NCBI GenBank assembly: GCA_004556745.1
Contig: SFFY01000006.1
Location: 4,778 to 68,777, forward strand
Direction of reading: 5' to 3'
DNA: 64,000 bases
Origin: Bacteroidales bacterium
Lineage (GTDB): Bacteria > Bacteroidota > Bacteroidia > Bacteroidales > Bacteroidaceae
The position numbers were made by a program, and so were the translations under genes. The notes under the pieces are model-generated. The model had not been told where the DNA came from. It searched no databases and worked only from the letters and a program-made list of their open reading frames with translations. Below, piece by piece: positions 50,989 through 60,037 of this stretch; position 1 is the first letter of the stretch, and every line of letters starts with the position of its first letter.

Positions 50989-51402
50989 TCAGAAGGGAAG
51001 GTCGTCCTCGGCTGCACCTCCCGCTACTTCGGGCTGCGGTGCGGCAGCGGGAGCGGCAGGCTGCTGGGGCTGCGGCGCATAAGCCTGGGGCTGGGGCGCA
51101 GCTGCGGGGGCGGCGGCTACGGCGTTGGGGTCGACGCGCACCACGCGCCAAGCGCGGATATCGTTGTACCAGCGGCCGTTGAACTCGCGGGCATCGATGT
51201 CGAACGACACCGTAAGTTCCTCGCCCACTTGAATATTAAACTCACGCAGGCGATCCTCGCCGAACACGTTAAACACGCACTTGCGCGGATACTGCTCGTG
51301 GGTTTCGATTACGAACTCCTGCGTCTTCCAGCTGTTGCCCGTGCGCTGCGACACGCCGCCGCGCGGTTCAAGGACTTGAATGATTTTTCCTGTAATTTCC
51401 AT
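50989..51402 (-). CDS. DUF3127 OB-fold-like protein with SSB-type acidic tip
   Basis: 137 residues. The N-terminal 85 residues match DUF3127 (MEITGKIIQVLEPRGGVSQR, then WKTQEFVIETHEQYPRKCVFNVFGEDRL, FDIDAREFNGRWYNDIRAW), with strands like an OB fold. A Pro/Gln/Ala-rich flexible tail follows and ends EDDLPF, the same kind of acidic tip that SSB uses to recruit repair and replication proteins. Single-stranded nucleic acid binding is therefore plausible but inferred. It is divergent from dnaN across about 200 bp. Confidence 0.85.
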   Translation of the reverse strand: MEITGKIIQVLEPRGGVSQRTGNSWKTQEFVIETHEQYPRKCVFNVFGEDRLREFNIQVGEELTVSFDIDAREFNGRWYNDIRAWRVVRVDPNAVAAAPAAAPQPQAYAPQPQQPAAPAAAPQPEVAGGAAEDDLPF

Positions 51403-51561
51403 GGATATAATATATAATGTATAGTTATGATTTATTATTTTCTCGGCGAAATTACTATTTTCTTTTTGTTTCCTGCGCTTTTTGACGTAAGAAAAACCGA
51501 TGCTTCCTTATTTTTTTGTACTTTTGCGAGCAAGTATCATATAAGAAAAGCATAGATTAGA

Positions 51562-51569
51562 TACCTTTG
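51562..51569 (+). promoter_or_regulatory. Possible -7 box of dnaN
   Basis: TACCTTTG matches TAnnTTTG 41 bp before the dnaN ATG; another, TACTTTTG, lies at 51519-51526. Neither has a clear TTTG at the right distance. Confidence 0.4.
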
Positions 51570-51610
51570 TAGCGCAAATCAAACTAACAACAAAATACCT
51601 AACTCCCATT

Positions 51611-52732
51611 ATGAAATTCACAATTCCAAGTTCCCTGCTTTCGGCACGCCTGCAGACCATCGGCCGCGTGATTGTGCAGAAAAACACGATGCCCATCCTC
51701 GACAGCTTCATGTTTGACATACAAGGTTCGCGCCTCGTGGTTACCGCCAGCGACAACGAAACGGTGCTGACGACCGCCATCGACGTGACCGACTGCGACT
51801 CCGACATTCGCTTCGCCGTGAACGCCCGCAACATTCAGGACGCCATCAAGGAACTGCCCGACCAGCCGCTGGAATTTTACGTCAACAACCAAACGCTCGA
51901 AATCACGCTCGTTTATCAGAACGGACAATATAGAATTATGGGACAGAGCGCCGATGAGTATCCCACGCCCGCCGGAGAAGAAGGCGAGGCTACGGAGCTC
52001 CACATCGACGCGCAAAGGCTGCTCAACTGCGTGAGCCGTACCATTATCGCCACAGCCAAAAACAATATCCGCGAAATCATGAACTGCATCAACTTCGACC
52101 TCGGAGAAGGTGCGCTCAACGTAGTGGCCACCGACGGCAACGTGCTCTCGCTGAGCAAAGCCCTCGGCATGGACGAACAGGCCGCCGGCGGCTTTATCCT
52201 CCCCCAAAAGCCCGCAGGACTGATTAAGACGGTATTGGCAAAGGAACAGGGCGACGTGTGCATTCGCTTCGGCTCGCGCTGCGCCAGCTTCGAGAGCGAA
52301 AGCTATCGCCTGCAATGCCGCCTCGCAGAAGGGCGCTTCCCCAACTATCGCGCCGTCATTCCCCAAGATAACCCCAACGTGCTGACCATCAACCGCGCCG
52401 CACTGGCAAGCACCCTGCGCCGCGTGGGCGTGTTCTCGAGCGAAACGCAATTCTACAAGCTCGACATCGGCGGCAGCAACATCACTATTTCCTGCCGCGA
52501 CCTCGACCTCGCGCTCGCCGCCGAGGAAAGCCTGCTCTGCCAGTACGAAGGCAATCCGCTCAGCATCGCCTTCCCCTGCCAGGTGCTGCTGGAACTGGTG
52601 AACAACGTGGAGTCGGAAGAAATCACGCTCCGCATGGGCGACCGCAGCCGCGCCGTGCTTATTCAGCCCGCAGAGCAGAAAGAGGGCGAGGAACTGCTGA
52701 TGCTCCTCATGCCCGTAATCCTCAACGAATAA
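51611..52732 (+). CDS. dnaN: DNA polymerase III beta subunit (sliding clamp)
   Basis: 373 residues, the normal length, with the three-domain clamp pattern. Typical segments are MKFTIPSSLLSARLQTIGRVI, NTMPILDSFMFDI, LVVTASDNETVL and the closing ELLMLLMPVILNE, equivalent to the MPMRL-like C-terminus that forms the protein-binding pocket. It encircles DNA and tethers polymerase. It heads a run of replication, repair and metabolic genes; the next gene is a 3'-5' exonuclease 45 nt downstream, a common Bacteroidetes pairing. Confidence 0.96.
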   Translation: MKFTIPSSLLSARLQTIGRVIVQKNTMPILDSFMFDIQGSRLVVTASDNETVLTTAIDVTDCDSDIRFAVNARNIQDAIKELPDQPLEFYVNNQTLEITLVYQNGQYRIMGQSADEYPTPAGEEGEATELHIDAQRLLNCVSRTIIATAKNNIREIMNCINFDLGEGALNVVATDGNVLSLSKALGMDEQAAGGFILPQKPAGLIKTVLAKEQGDVCIRFGSRCASFESESYRLQCRLAEGRFPNYRAVIPQDNPNVLTINRAALASTLRRVGVFSSETQFYKLDIGGSNITISCRDLDLALAAEESLLCQYEGNPLSIAFPCQVLLELVNNVESEEITLRMGDRSRAVLIQPAEQKEGEELLMLLMPVILNE

Positions 52733-52777
52733 AAGAGGCGCAACCCCCGCGCCCCGCACGCTTAAAACCTCATCGGA

Positions 52778-53548
52778 ATGAAGCTCAATCTGAACCGCCC
52801 CATCGTGTTTTTCGACATCGAAGCCACGGGGCTGAACATTGCCACCGACCGCATCGTAGAACTCTGCTACATCAAGCTCTTGCCCGACGGCTCTCAGGAA
52901 GAACGCACCCTGCGCTTCAACCCCGGCATTCACATCTCGGCAGAAGCTACGGCCGTGAATGGCATAACCGATGCCGACGTGGCGCACGAGCCGCACTTCC
53001 GCGACCTCGCCCCCGAATTGGAGGGAGTGTTTGCGGGCTGCGACCTCGCTGGCTTCAACTCCAACAGCTTTGACATACCGATGCTCGTTGAGGAGTTTAT
53101 CCGCGCGGGCATCAACTTCGACATCACGGGCTGCAAGTTCGTGGACGTGCAAAACATCTTCCACAAAATGGAGCAGCGCAACCTCGTGGCGGCTTATAAG
53201 TTTTATTGCCAGAAAAACCTCGACGACGCGCACACCGCCTTGGCCGACACCCGTGCCACGCTCGAAGTGCTCGAAGCGCAGCTCGACCGCTACGCCGACA
53301 CGCTGAAAAACAGCGTGGACTACCTCGCCGACTTCTCGCGCCGCAACCGCAACGTCGACCTCGCCGGCCGCATCGTGCTCAACGAGCAGGGCGTGGAGAC
53401 CATCAACTTCGGCAAATATCGCGGCCGCCCCGTGGCAGAAGTACTGCGCCGCGACCCCGGCTACTATGCTTGGCTGATGCAAGGCGACTTCACTCAAAAC
53501 ACGAAGCAAGCCTTTACCCGCATCAAGCTCCGCGAAGGGATTTTTTAG
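52778..53548 (+). CDS. DnaQ-like 3'-5' exonuclease
   Basis: 256 residues. ExoI is VFFDIEATGLNIATDRIVEL (D-x-E), ExoII is LAGFNSNSFDIPML, and ExoIII is DDAHTALADTRATLEVL (HxAxxD), so the DEDDh active site is intact (about residues 1-175). The C-terminal portion (about 205-250) has FGKYRGRPVAEVL and YYAWLMQGDF, a small domain often attached to these exonucleases. It probably serves as a proofreading or repair nuclease; its position after dnaN supports a replication role. Confidence 0.92.
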   Translation: MKLNLNRPIVFFDIEATGLNIATDRIVELCYIKLLPDGSQEERTLRFNPGIHISAEATAVNGITDADVAHEPHFRDLAPELEGVFAGCDLAGFNSNSFDIPMLVEEFIRAGINFDITGCKFVDVQNIFHKMEQRNLVAAYKFYCQKNLDDAHTALADTRATLEVLEAQLDRYADTLKNSVDYLADFSRRNRNVDLAGRIVLNEQGVETINFGKYRGRPVAEVLRRDPGYYAWLMQGDFTQNTKQAFTRIKLREGIF

Positions 53549-53579
53549 ACCAACGCGCCCAATCCGCCCCACATCAACA

Positions 53580-54797
53580 ATGCACAATCTCAAAGGCAAA
53601 CATATCGTTCTCGGCATCACGGGCAGCATCGCCGCCTATAAGGCCTGCACGCTTATCCGCCTCTTCGTGAAGGCGGGGGCGGAGGTTCAGGTGGTTATCA
53701 CGCCTGCCGGAAAAGAGTTTATCACGCCCGTAACGCTCTCAGCCCTGACCTCTAAACCCGTTGTCAGCGAGTTTTTCTCGGGCAAAGACGGTTCGTGGCA
53801 CAGCCACGTAGACCTCGGGCTCTGGGCCGATGCCATGGTAATCGCTCCCGCCACAGCCGCCTCAATAGCCAAGATGGCGCACGGCGTGGCAGATAACATG
53901 CTCATCACGACCTACCTGTCGATGAAAGCGCCCGTCTTTATCGCGCCGGCAATGGACTTGGACATGTTCGCCCACCCGAGCACGCAGGATAATCTGGCGC
54001 AGCTCAAGCGGTATGGCAATATTATAATAGAGCCTGCCGAGGGCGAACTCGCCAGCCACCTCGTGGGCAAGGGGCGTATGGCGGAGCCGGAAGACATTTT
54101 CACCTTCGTAGGCAAAAGCCTCGCCGAAAAGCAAGCCCCGGATACCTTGCGCCTCAACGGCAAGACCGTCCTCGTGACCGCCGGGCCGACGATTGAGAAA
54201 ATCGACCCCGTGCGCTACATCAGCAACTTCTCGACAGGCAAAATGGGCTACGCCATAGCCGATGCCTGCGCGGAGCAAGGCGCGAGAGTAATACTTATAT
54301 CAGGACCGGTAAACGGGCTGGAAACCAGATATAAAGGCATAGAGAAAATTAACGTGGTGAGCGCAAGCGATATGTACGAGGCTGCAACAAAAGCCTTCCC
54401 CTCTTGCGACGCCGCGATACTTTGCGCTGCCGTGGCAGACTATACCCCCGCCCGCTGCGCCGAACAAAAAATAAAGACGCACGCCGCCACGGCTCTCGAA
54501 CTCACGCCGACGCAGGACATCGCCGCAGCCCTCGGGCGAATGAAAACGGCGGAGCAACGGCTCGTAGGCTTCGCGCTCGAAACGAATGACGAGCAAGCAC
54601 ACGCCCGAGCCAAACTGATTAAGAAAAATCTCGACTTCATCGTGCTTAACTCCCTGCGCGACCCCGGTGCGGGCTTTGCCTGCGATACGAATAAGGTAAC
54701 CATGCTCTTCGCCGACGGCAAAACCTTAGATTTCCCCCTAAAAGACAAGCACGAAGTAGCCAACGACTTAACTGACCAACTATGCGCCTTGTTCTAA
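53580..54797 (+). CDS. coaBC: Phosphopantothenoylcysteine decarboxylase/synthetase (bifunctional)
   Basis: 405 residues. The N-terminal flavoprotein CoaC half has LGITGSIAAYKACTLIR and DGSWHSHVDLGLWADAMVIAPATA with the catalytic His. The CoaB half starts near residue 195 with VLVTAGPTIEKIDPVRYISNFS and STGKMGYAIADA, and includes AAVADYTP. It performs two steps of coenzyme A synthesis. Its end overlaps the DUF4835 gene start by 16 nt. Confidence 0.96.
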   Translation: MHNLKGKHIVLGITGSIAAYKACTLIRLFVKAGAEVQVVITPAGKEFITPVTLSALTSKPVVSEFFSGKDGSWHSHVDLGLWADAMVIAPATAASIAKMAHGVADNMLITTYLSMKAPVFIAPAMDLDMFAHPSTQDNLAQLKRYGNIIIEPAEGELASHLVGKGRMAEPEDIFTFVGKSLAEKQAPDTLRLNGKTVLVTAGPTIEKIDPVRYISNFSTGKMGYAIADACAEQGARVILISGPVNGLETRYKGIEKINVVSASDMYEAATKAFPSCDAAILCAAVADYTPARCAEQKIKTHAATALELTPTQDIAAALGRMKTAEQRLVGFALETNDEQAHARAKLIKKNLDFIVLNSLRDPGAGFACDTNKVTMLFADGKTLDFPLKDKHEVANDLTDQLCALF

Positions 54798-55693
54798 GAC
54801 TGACATTCTTTCTCCTCGCTTCTTTCGCGACGGCACACCATGCCGGCGCACAGGAAATCGATGCCCGCATCAATATCAATTACAAGAAGATACAAGGCTC
54901 TTCTACCAGCGTGTTCGAAACGCTCAAGACCGCGCTCACGGAGTTCATCAACGAACGTCAGTGGACCACGCTGCAATTCAAGCGCAACGAGCGCATCAAC
55001 TGCAACTTCAACATCACCGTGAACGCTTACGACGAGGCCGCCAACAGTTTCGAGTGCGCCCTCATGGTGCAAAGCAACCGCCCGGTCTTCAACTCGAACT
55101 ACACCACCACGGTGTTCTCTACAAACGACCCCAACTTTAATTTCAACTATCAGGAGTTCGACCAAATAGAATTCCGCTCCGACGTGCTCGACAACAACCT
55201 CACGGCGGTCATTGCCTATTACGTGTATCTAATGATTGGCATGGACCTCGACAGCATGTCGCCGCTCGGAGGGACGGAAGTCTTGAAGATGGCGCAGAAT
55301 ATCGTGAATAACGCGCAAAGCCTCGAGTATAAAGGCTGGAAAGCCTTCGAGGACTCTAAAAACCGCCACGCAATCATCACCGACATGCTCGACGGCGGTA
55401 TGGAGCCTTTCAGGCGAATGCAATACAAATACTATCGCGAGGGTCTCGACGTTATGGCAGAGAACGCCGAACGCGGACGCGCCGGCATCACTGCCGCCAT
55501 GGAACTGCTGCAAAAGGCACGCGAGAACAAGTCGATGAGTATGCTGCCCGAATTGTTCACGGAGTACAAGCGCGACGAACTGGTTAGCATCTACAATAAA
55601 GAGAAGGCCAACGCGCAAGAACGCCTCACGGTTTCGGAAATCCTTTCCAGAATAAATCCTTCGCAAAACTCCTATTGGCGCAAAATGAAATAG
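54782..55693 (+). CDS. DUF4835 family secreted protein
   Basis: 303 residues with a signal peptide (about 1-23, ending HHAGA-Q). It matches DUF4835 by EIDARININYKKIQGS, the FSTNDPNFNFNYQEFDQIEF stretch, DNNLTAVIAYYVYLMIGMDLDS and EGLDVMAENAERGR. It is widespread in Bacteroidetes between coaBC and recN. A link to type IX secretion has been suggested for this family (a PorD designation), which I recall but cannot verify here. It is translationally coupled to coaBC, and 1 nt separates it from recN. Confidence 0.86.
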   Translation: MRLVLRLTFFLLASFATAHHAGAQEIDARININYKKIQGSSTSVFETLKTALTEFINERQWTTLQFKRNERINCNFNITVNAYDEAANSFECALMVQSNRPVFNSNYTTTVFSTNDPNFNFNYQEFDQIEFRSDVLDNNLTAVIAYYVYLMIGMDLDSMSPLGGTEVLKMAQNIVNNAQSLEYKGWKAFEDSKNRHAIITDMLDGGMEPFRRMQYKYYREGLDVMAENAERGRAGITAAMELLQKARENKSMSMLPELFTEYKRDELVSIYNKEKANAQERLTVSEILSRINPSQNSYWRKMK

Positions 55694-55694
55694 C

Positions 55695-57356
55695 ATGTTC
55701 AAAAGCCTTTCTATAAATAATTATGCCCTGATTGACCGGCTCGACATCAGCGTGGAGCCGGGCTTTACCGTCATTACGGGTGAAACGGGCGCGGGCAAGA
55801 GCATCATGCTTGGCGCACTCGGCATTCTGCTCGGCGGACGGGCCGAAGCGCGTGCCGTAAGGACAGGCGCGGCAAAGTGCGTGGTAGAAGCGGCGTTCGA
55901 CGTGAGCGCGCTCGGCATACAAGGCATTTTTGAGGAAAACGATATTGATTTCGACGGCGAAGAATGTATTTTGCGCCGCGAGGTAACGGCGGCAGGCAAA
56001 AGCCGCGCCTTCATCAACGACACCCCCGTACCCGCCGCGCGGCTCAAAGAGCTCGGCGCACTGGTCATCGACATTCATTCGCAGCACCGCAACCTGCTCA
56101 TCGGACGCGAGGACTACCTGCTCGACACGCTCGACATCGTGGCTGCCAACTCCGCCGAAAAGGAAGCCTATGCCGAGGCTTTCGCCCAGTGGCGCAAGGC
56201 GGAGGAAGATTTGAAAGCACTCCGCCTGCAAGCCGAAAAGGGACAGACCGACGGCGACTATCTCAAATTTCAATTAACGCAAATCCAAGAAGCCGCCCTC
56301 CTACCCGACGAGCAGGAAGAACTGGAAAAGGAAAACGCGCTCTTGGAACATGCCGAGGAAATCAAGGCTTCGCTCGGATCGGCCGCCTTCGCCATCAACG
56401 GCAGCGACGGCGAACGCCTCGCCGAACTGCGCCGCGCCGCGCAGCAGCTGGAAAGCATCGCCGCCCACCTGCCCGAAGCCGCCGCGCTTGCCGAACGCCT
56501 CGAAAGCGCACGCATTGAAATAGGCGACATTGCCGACGAGCTCGAACGCCAAAGCGAGGGCATCGACTTCAACCCCGCCCGCGCCGAACAGGTAGCGAGC
56601 CGCCTCAATCTTATCTACGACCTGCTGCAAAAGCACCGCGCCGCAAGCATCGCCAACCTGCTGGCCCTTGCCAAGGACTGGGAGGAACAGCTCAACCGCT
56701 TGGAAAACATGGAAAGCCTCTTGGAGGAAAGCCAACGCCGCTGCGCCGCCCTGCTCGCAGACCTGCGCAAGAAGGGCAGCGTCCTTACCGCCACGCGCGG
56801 CAAGGCGGCGAACATCGTGGAGCAGTCGCTCACCGAAAGCCTGCACACGCTCGGAATGCCCAACGTGAGCATTCGTTTCTCACTCCAGCCGCGCGAAGTA
56901 CCCGCCGCCTGCGGCATGGACACCCCCGTGTTCCTCTTCTCTGCCAACAAGAACGTGCCGATGCAGCCGGTCAGCGAGATTGCCTCCGGCGGCGAGATTG
57001 CCCGCGTGATGCTCGCCCTGAAAGGACTGATAGCCCGCCACAAAAACCTGCCCACGATTATCTTCGACGAAATCGACACGGGCGTATCGGGCACTATGGC
57101 GGAGCGCATGGCGGTAATGATGGGCGAAATAGCGAAGCACTGCCAGGTGCTCTGCATCACCCACCTGCCGCAAATCGCCGCAAAGGGCAATGCCCATTTC
57201 CGCGTGCATAAGGAAGAAAACGAAACGGGCACCACGAGCCATATCTCCCGCCTCTCGCCCGAGGAGCGCGTCCGAGAAATCGCCACGATGCTGAGCGGCG
57301 CGGAAATCTCCGAAGCCGCCGTGAGCAACGCCAAGGCGCTGCTCGGTATGCCATAA
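55695..57356 (+). CDS. recN: DNA repair protein RecN
   Basis: 553 residues, the usual length. The SMC-like ATPase has the Walker A segment VITGETGAGKSIMLGAL (about 29-45), a long coiled-coil middle (about 155-370), the signature IASGGEIARVMLALK and Walker B IIFDEIDTGVSG. The H-loop lies in CITHLPQIAAKGNAHFRV. It participates in double-strand break repair by holding ends together. It is preceded by DUF4835 and followed after 34 nt by a TPR protein gene. Confidence 0.96.
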   Translation: MFKSLSINNYALIDRLDISVEPGFTVITGETGAGKSIMLGALGILLGGRAEARAVRTGAAKCVVEAAFDVSALGIQGIFEENDIDFDGEECILRREVTAAGKSRAFINDTPVPAARLKELGALVIDIHSQHRNLLIGREDYLLDTLDIVAANSAEKEAYAEAFAQWRKAEEDLKALRLQAEKGQTDGDYLKFQLTQIQEAALLPDEQEELEKENALLEHAEEIKASLGSAAFAINGSDGERLAELRRAAQQLESIAAHLPEAAALAERLESARIEIGDIADELERQSEGIDFNPARAEQVASRLNLIYDLLQKHRAASIANLLALAKDWEEQLNRLENMESLLEESQRRCAALLADLRKKGSVLTATRGKAANIVEQSLTESLHTLGMPNVSIRFSLQPREVPAACGMDTPVFLFSANKNVPMQPVSEIASGGEIARVMLALKGLIARHKNLPTIIFDEIDTGVSGTMAERMAVMMGEIAKHCQVLCITHLPQIAAKGNAHFRVHKEENETGTTSHISRLSPEERVREIATMLSGAEISEAAVSNAKALLGMP

Positions 57357-57390
57357 GACATTTTTAGCAACACACTAACCTATCTGTACT

Positions 57391-59109
57391 ATGACATTGA
57401 AAAACTGCATATTAAGGTTATTCTTTTTTTCTCTCTCCCTTTTAATACCCACTGTCTTGCCGGCCGCCGGCAAGTTGCCCAAGACCGCGCCGCGTGCCTT
57501 GCTGAAAGTGACGACTTACGACGCTTCGGGCAACAGGCTGCACGAGGGCATCGGCTTTTTCATAGACGAGAGCGGCACCGCACTCGCGCCCTTCGCGCTC
57601 TTCGACAAGGCAGCGCGCGCCGAGGCCGTAACCGTGAAAGGCGAGCGGCTGGACGTGACGCGTATTCTCGGTGCGGGCAGCCTTTACGATATGGTGAAAT
57701 TCCGCGTGGCTGTGAAGAAAGGCAAGACGGCTTGCCTGCCCCTCGCGCAAAACGCCGCAGCCACGGGTACGGAACTAGCTCTGCTGCGCTACTTTCCCGG
57801 AGGAAAATACGACGGCTGCACGGCGTATATCGTCAAGTCCGATGATTTTGAAAATTATAAATATTACAGCACTTCCGCGCCCAACGACAGCACGGCGTTT
57901 GGCTGTCCCCTTGTAAATCCTGAAACGGGAGAGACCGTCGCCATCGTGCAGCGCAACACGCTGAAAGATGCCACGGGGGCCTGCGCCATTGACGTGCGCT
58001 TCGCCAACGGGCTGACCATCGGCAGTACCGCTTCGCTGCAACGCGACTTGCGCAGCATCTTAATCCCCAAAGCACTCCCCGAAAAACGGGAAGACGCATT
58101 GACATATATATATACTATGTCGGCCACGGACTCTCTGCAGCGCGCCGCCGCGCTGACGGATTATATCGCCGCCTTCCCCGCAGACGCTGAGGGCTATGTC
58201 AATCTCGCCGCGTTCGAGGCGCAATATAATCACAGGGTTCAGTGTGACGCGCTGTTCCAGAAGGCATTGGCGCTGGCCGCCGAGGCAAAGGATTCTACTA
58301 TGAAGGCCGACGCGGTTCATTATAATTATAGCAAACTCATCTATGCCGCCGCCGTGGAGCAGAATGACACGGCCTGCGGCTGGACGCTTGCCCGCGCCGC
58401 CGCCGAAGCCCGCGCCGCCTATGCCGCCCTGCCCGAACCGCTCTATCTGGTGCAGGAGGGCAACTGCCGCTTCGCGCAGAAGGACTACGCCGCCGCGCAT
58501 CGGCTCTATCTCGATGCGTGCAGCGACAAGTCGTTCGCCTCTGCCGCCACTTTTTTCTCCGCCGCACGCGCCCTTGAACTCTCGAAAGGCGACAGCGCGC
58601 AGGTCATCGCCTTGCTCGACAGCACGGTGGCGCACATTCCGCAGCCTTGCTCTGTGCGCGATGCGCAATACTATCTCGAACGCTCGCAGCGCCTCGTGCG
58701 TGCCGGCCGCTTCCGCGATGCCGTGGCCGATTATAATGTGTACGAACAGGTAATCGGGCCGCGCAATCTCAACGACAAGTTTTATTATCTGCGCGAACAG
58801 GCAGAACTGCAAGGGCGCATGTACCAGCAGGCGCTTGACGACATTCGCAGTGCCATATCAGCCAACCCCGCCGAACCCTACTACGCGCTCGAGGAACTGC
58901 TAATCCTCATTCGCACCGCGCAATTTGAGGAAGCCTACACGCAGGCAGCCGCCCTCTTGAAACGTCTGCCCGACGATGCCGATTGCCACAAGTTCTACGG
59001 CATTGCCTGCATCGAGACGGGACGCCGCGCCGAGGGCATGGAGCATTTGCAGAAGGCACGCGAACTGGGCGACGCCACGATAGATGCCATTATCGAAAAT
59101 TATAAATGA
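57391..59109 (+). CDS. Secreted TPR protein with a trypsin-like domain that lost catalytic residues
   Basis: 572 residues. Signal peptide about 1-26. Residues about 35-220 follow the S1C trypsin-like pattern: GIGFFIDESGTALAP (54-67), YDMVKFRVA with Asp100 kept, and FGCPLVNPETGETVAIV (170-186). The catalytic His position is APFALF, with no His, and the catalytic Ser of NSGGPL is Phe170, so protease activity is unlikely. From about 235 to 572 are TPR-like helical repeats. It probably works as a periplasmic or surface scaffold. The gene is 6 nt before rpoD, suggesting co-transcription. Confidence 0.8.
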   Translation: MTLKNCILRLFFFSLSLLIPTVLPAAGKLPKTAPRALLKVTTYDASGNRLHEGIGFFIDESGTALAPFALFDKAARAEAVTVKGERLDVTRILGAGSLYDMVKFRVAVKKGKTACLPLAQNAAATGTELALLRYFPGGKYDGCTAYIVKSDDFENYKYYSTSAPNDSTAFGCPLVNPETGETVAIVQRNTLKDATGACAIDVRFANGLTIGSTASLQRDLRSILIPKALPEKREDALTYIYTMSATDSLQRAAALTDYIAAFPADAEGYVNLAAFEAQYNHRVQCDALFQKALALAAEAKDSTMKADAVHYNYSKLIYAAAVEQNDTACGWTLARAAAEARAAYAALPEPLYLVQEGNCRFAQKDYAAAHRLYLDACSDKSFASAATFFSAARALELSKGDSAQVIALLDSTVAHIPQPCSVRDAQYYLERSQRLVRAGRFRDAVADYNVYEQVIGPRNLNDKFYYLREQAELQGRMYQQALDDIRSAISANPAEPYYALEELLILIRTAQFEEAYTQAAALLKRLPDDADCHKFYGIACIETGRRAEGMEHLQKARELGDATIDAIIENYK

Positions 59110-59115
59110 TTTCTT

Positions 59116-59973
59116 ATGAGACAACTCAAAATCACGCAGAGCATCACCTCCCGCGAGGGTGATTCTTTGGAACGCTATCTGCAAGAAATCAACAAAGAGC
59201 CGATGATTACGCCCGAGGAGGAAGTGGTCCTCGCTCACCGTATTCACAACGGCGACGAGGAAGCTTTGGAACAGCTCACCAAGGCAAACCTTCGCTTCGT
59301 AGTATCAGTGGCAAAGCAATACCAGGGCCAGGGCCTCGGACTTATCGACCTCATCAACGAGGGCAACGTGGGACTGATCACCGCCGCCAAGAAGTTCGAC
59401 GAGACACGCGGCTTCAAGTTCATTTCCTACGCCGTGTGGTGGATTCGCCAAAGCATCCTGCAAGCCCTCGCCGAGAATAGCCGTTTGGTGTACCTGCCGC
59501 TCAATCAGGTAAACAATCTCACAAAAATCCACCGCTTCCTCTCCGACTTCGCGCAGAAGAACGAGCGCACACCCTCGAACGAAGAAATCGCCGAGGCGCT
59601 CGACATCGATGTGGAAAAGGTGAAAACCATCATGCAGTCGTCCGGCCGCCCCGCTTCCATGGACGCACCGCTTGCCGACGACGAGGGAAGCTGTCTGCTC
59701 GACTTGCTGCAAAGCCGCGACGGCAGCAACACGGAGCGCGACCTCATCACCGGCTCGCTCATCACGGAGGTATCATCGGCCGTGAAGAAACTCCCGGAAC
59801 GCGAGCGCAAGGTCGTTGAGATGTTCTTCGGCCTCAACGGTCCTGAAATGAACCTCGAAGACATCGGCCGCGAACTGCATCTGAGCCGCGAGCGTGTGCG
59901 GCAACTCAAAGAAAAGGCTCTTAAACTCCTGCGCGAGGCCCAGGAGGCGAGCATTCTTAAAACGTATCTGTAA
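59116..59973 (+). CDS. rpoD: Primary sigma factor RpoD (short Bacteroidetes form)
   Basis: 285 residues, lacking the long region 1.1 and the non-conserved insert, as usual in Bacteroidetes. Region 1.2 starts SLERYLQEINKEPMITPEEE; region 2 has LRFVVSVAKQYQGQGLGLIDLINEGNVGLI and KFISYAVWWIRQSILQALAE; region 4 has NLEDIGRELHLSRERVRQLKEKAL. It directs RNA polymerase to TTTG/TAnnTTTG promoters such as those noted in this window. It sits just after the TPR gene and 64 nt before a LytTR regulator gene. Confidence 0.97.
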   Translation: MRQLKITQSITSREGDSLERYLQEINKEPMITPEEEVVLAHRIHNGDEEALEQLTKANLRFVVSVAKQYQGQGLGLIDLINEGNVGLITAAKKFDETRGFKFISYAVWWIRQSILQALAENSRLVYLPLNQVNNLTKIHRFLSDFAQKNERTPSNEEIAEALDIDVEKVKTIMQSSGRPASMDAPLADDEGSCLLDLLQSRDGSNTERDLITGSLITEVSSAVKKLPERERKVVEMFFGLNGPEMNLEDIGRELHLSRERVRQLKEKALKLLREAQEASILKTYL

Positions 59974-59974
59974 G

Positions 59975-60008
59975 TTTAGTAAACAAGTAAACGAGTTTAC
60001 GAGTAAAC
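59975..60008. repeat. Octamer array between rpoD and the LytTR regulator
   Basis: TTTAGTAAACAAGTAAACG followed by AGTTTACG and AGTAAAC units. It starts immediately after the rpoD stop and ends about 30 bp before the LytTR ATG. Confidence 0.7.
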
Positions 60009-60037
60009 ACGATTGCTTAAACATACATTCCCCGATT

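Noticed and set aside
51599..53629. 676-codon open frame on the minus strand
   Set aside because: Antisense to dnaN and the adjacent exonuclease gene; no protein family resemblance.
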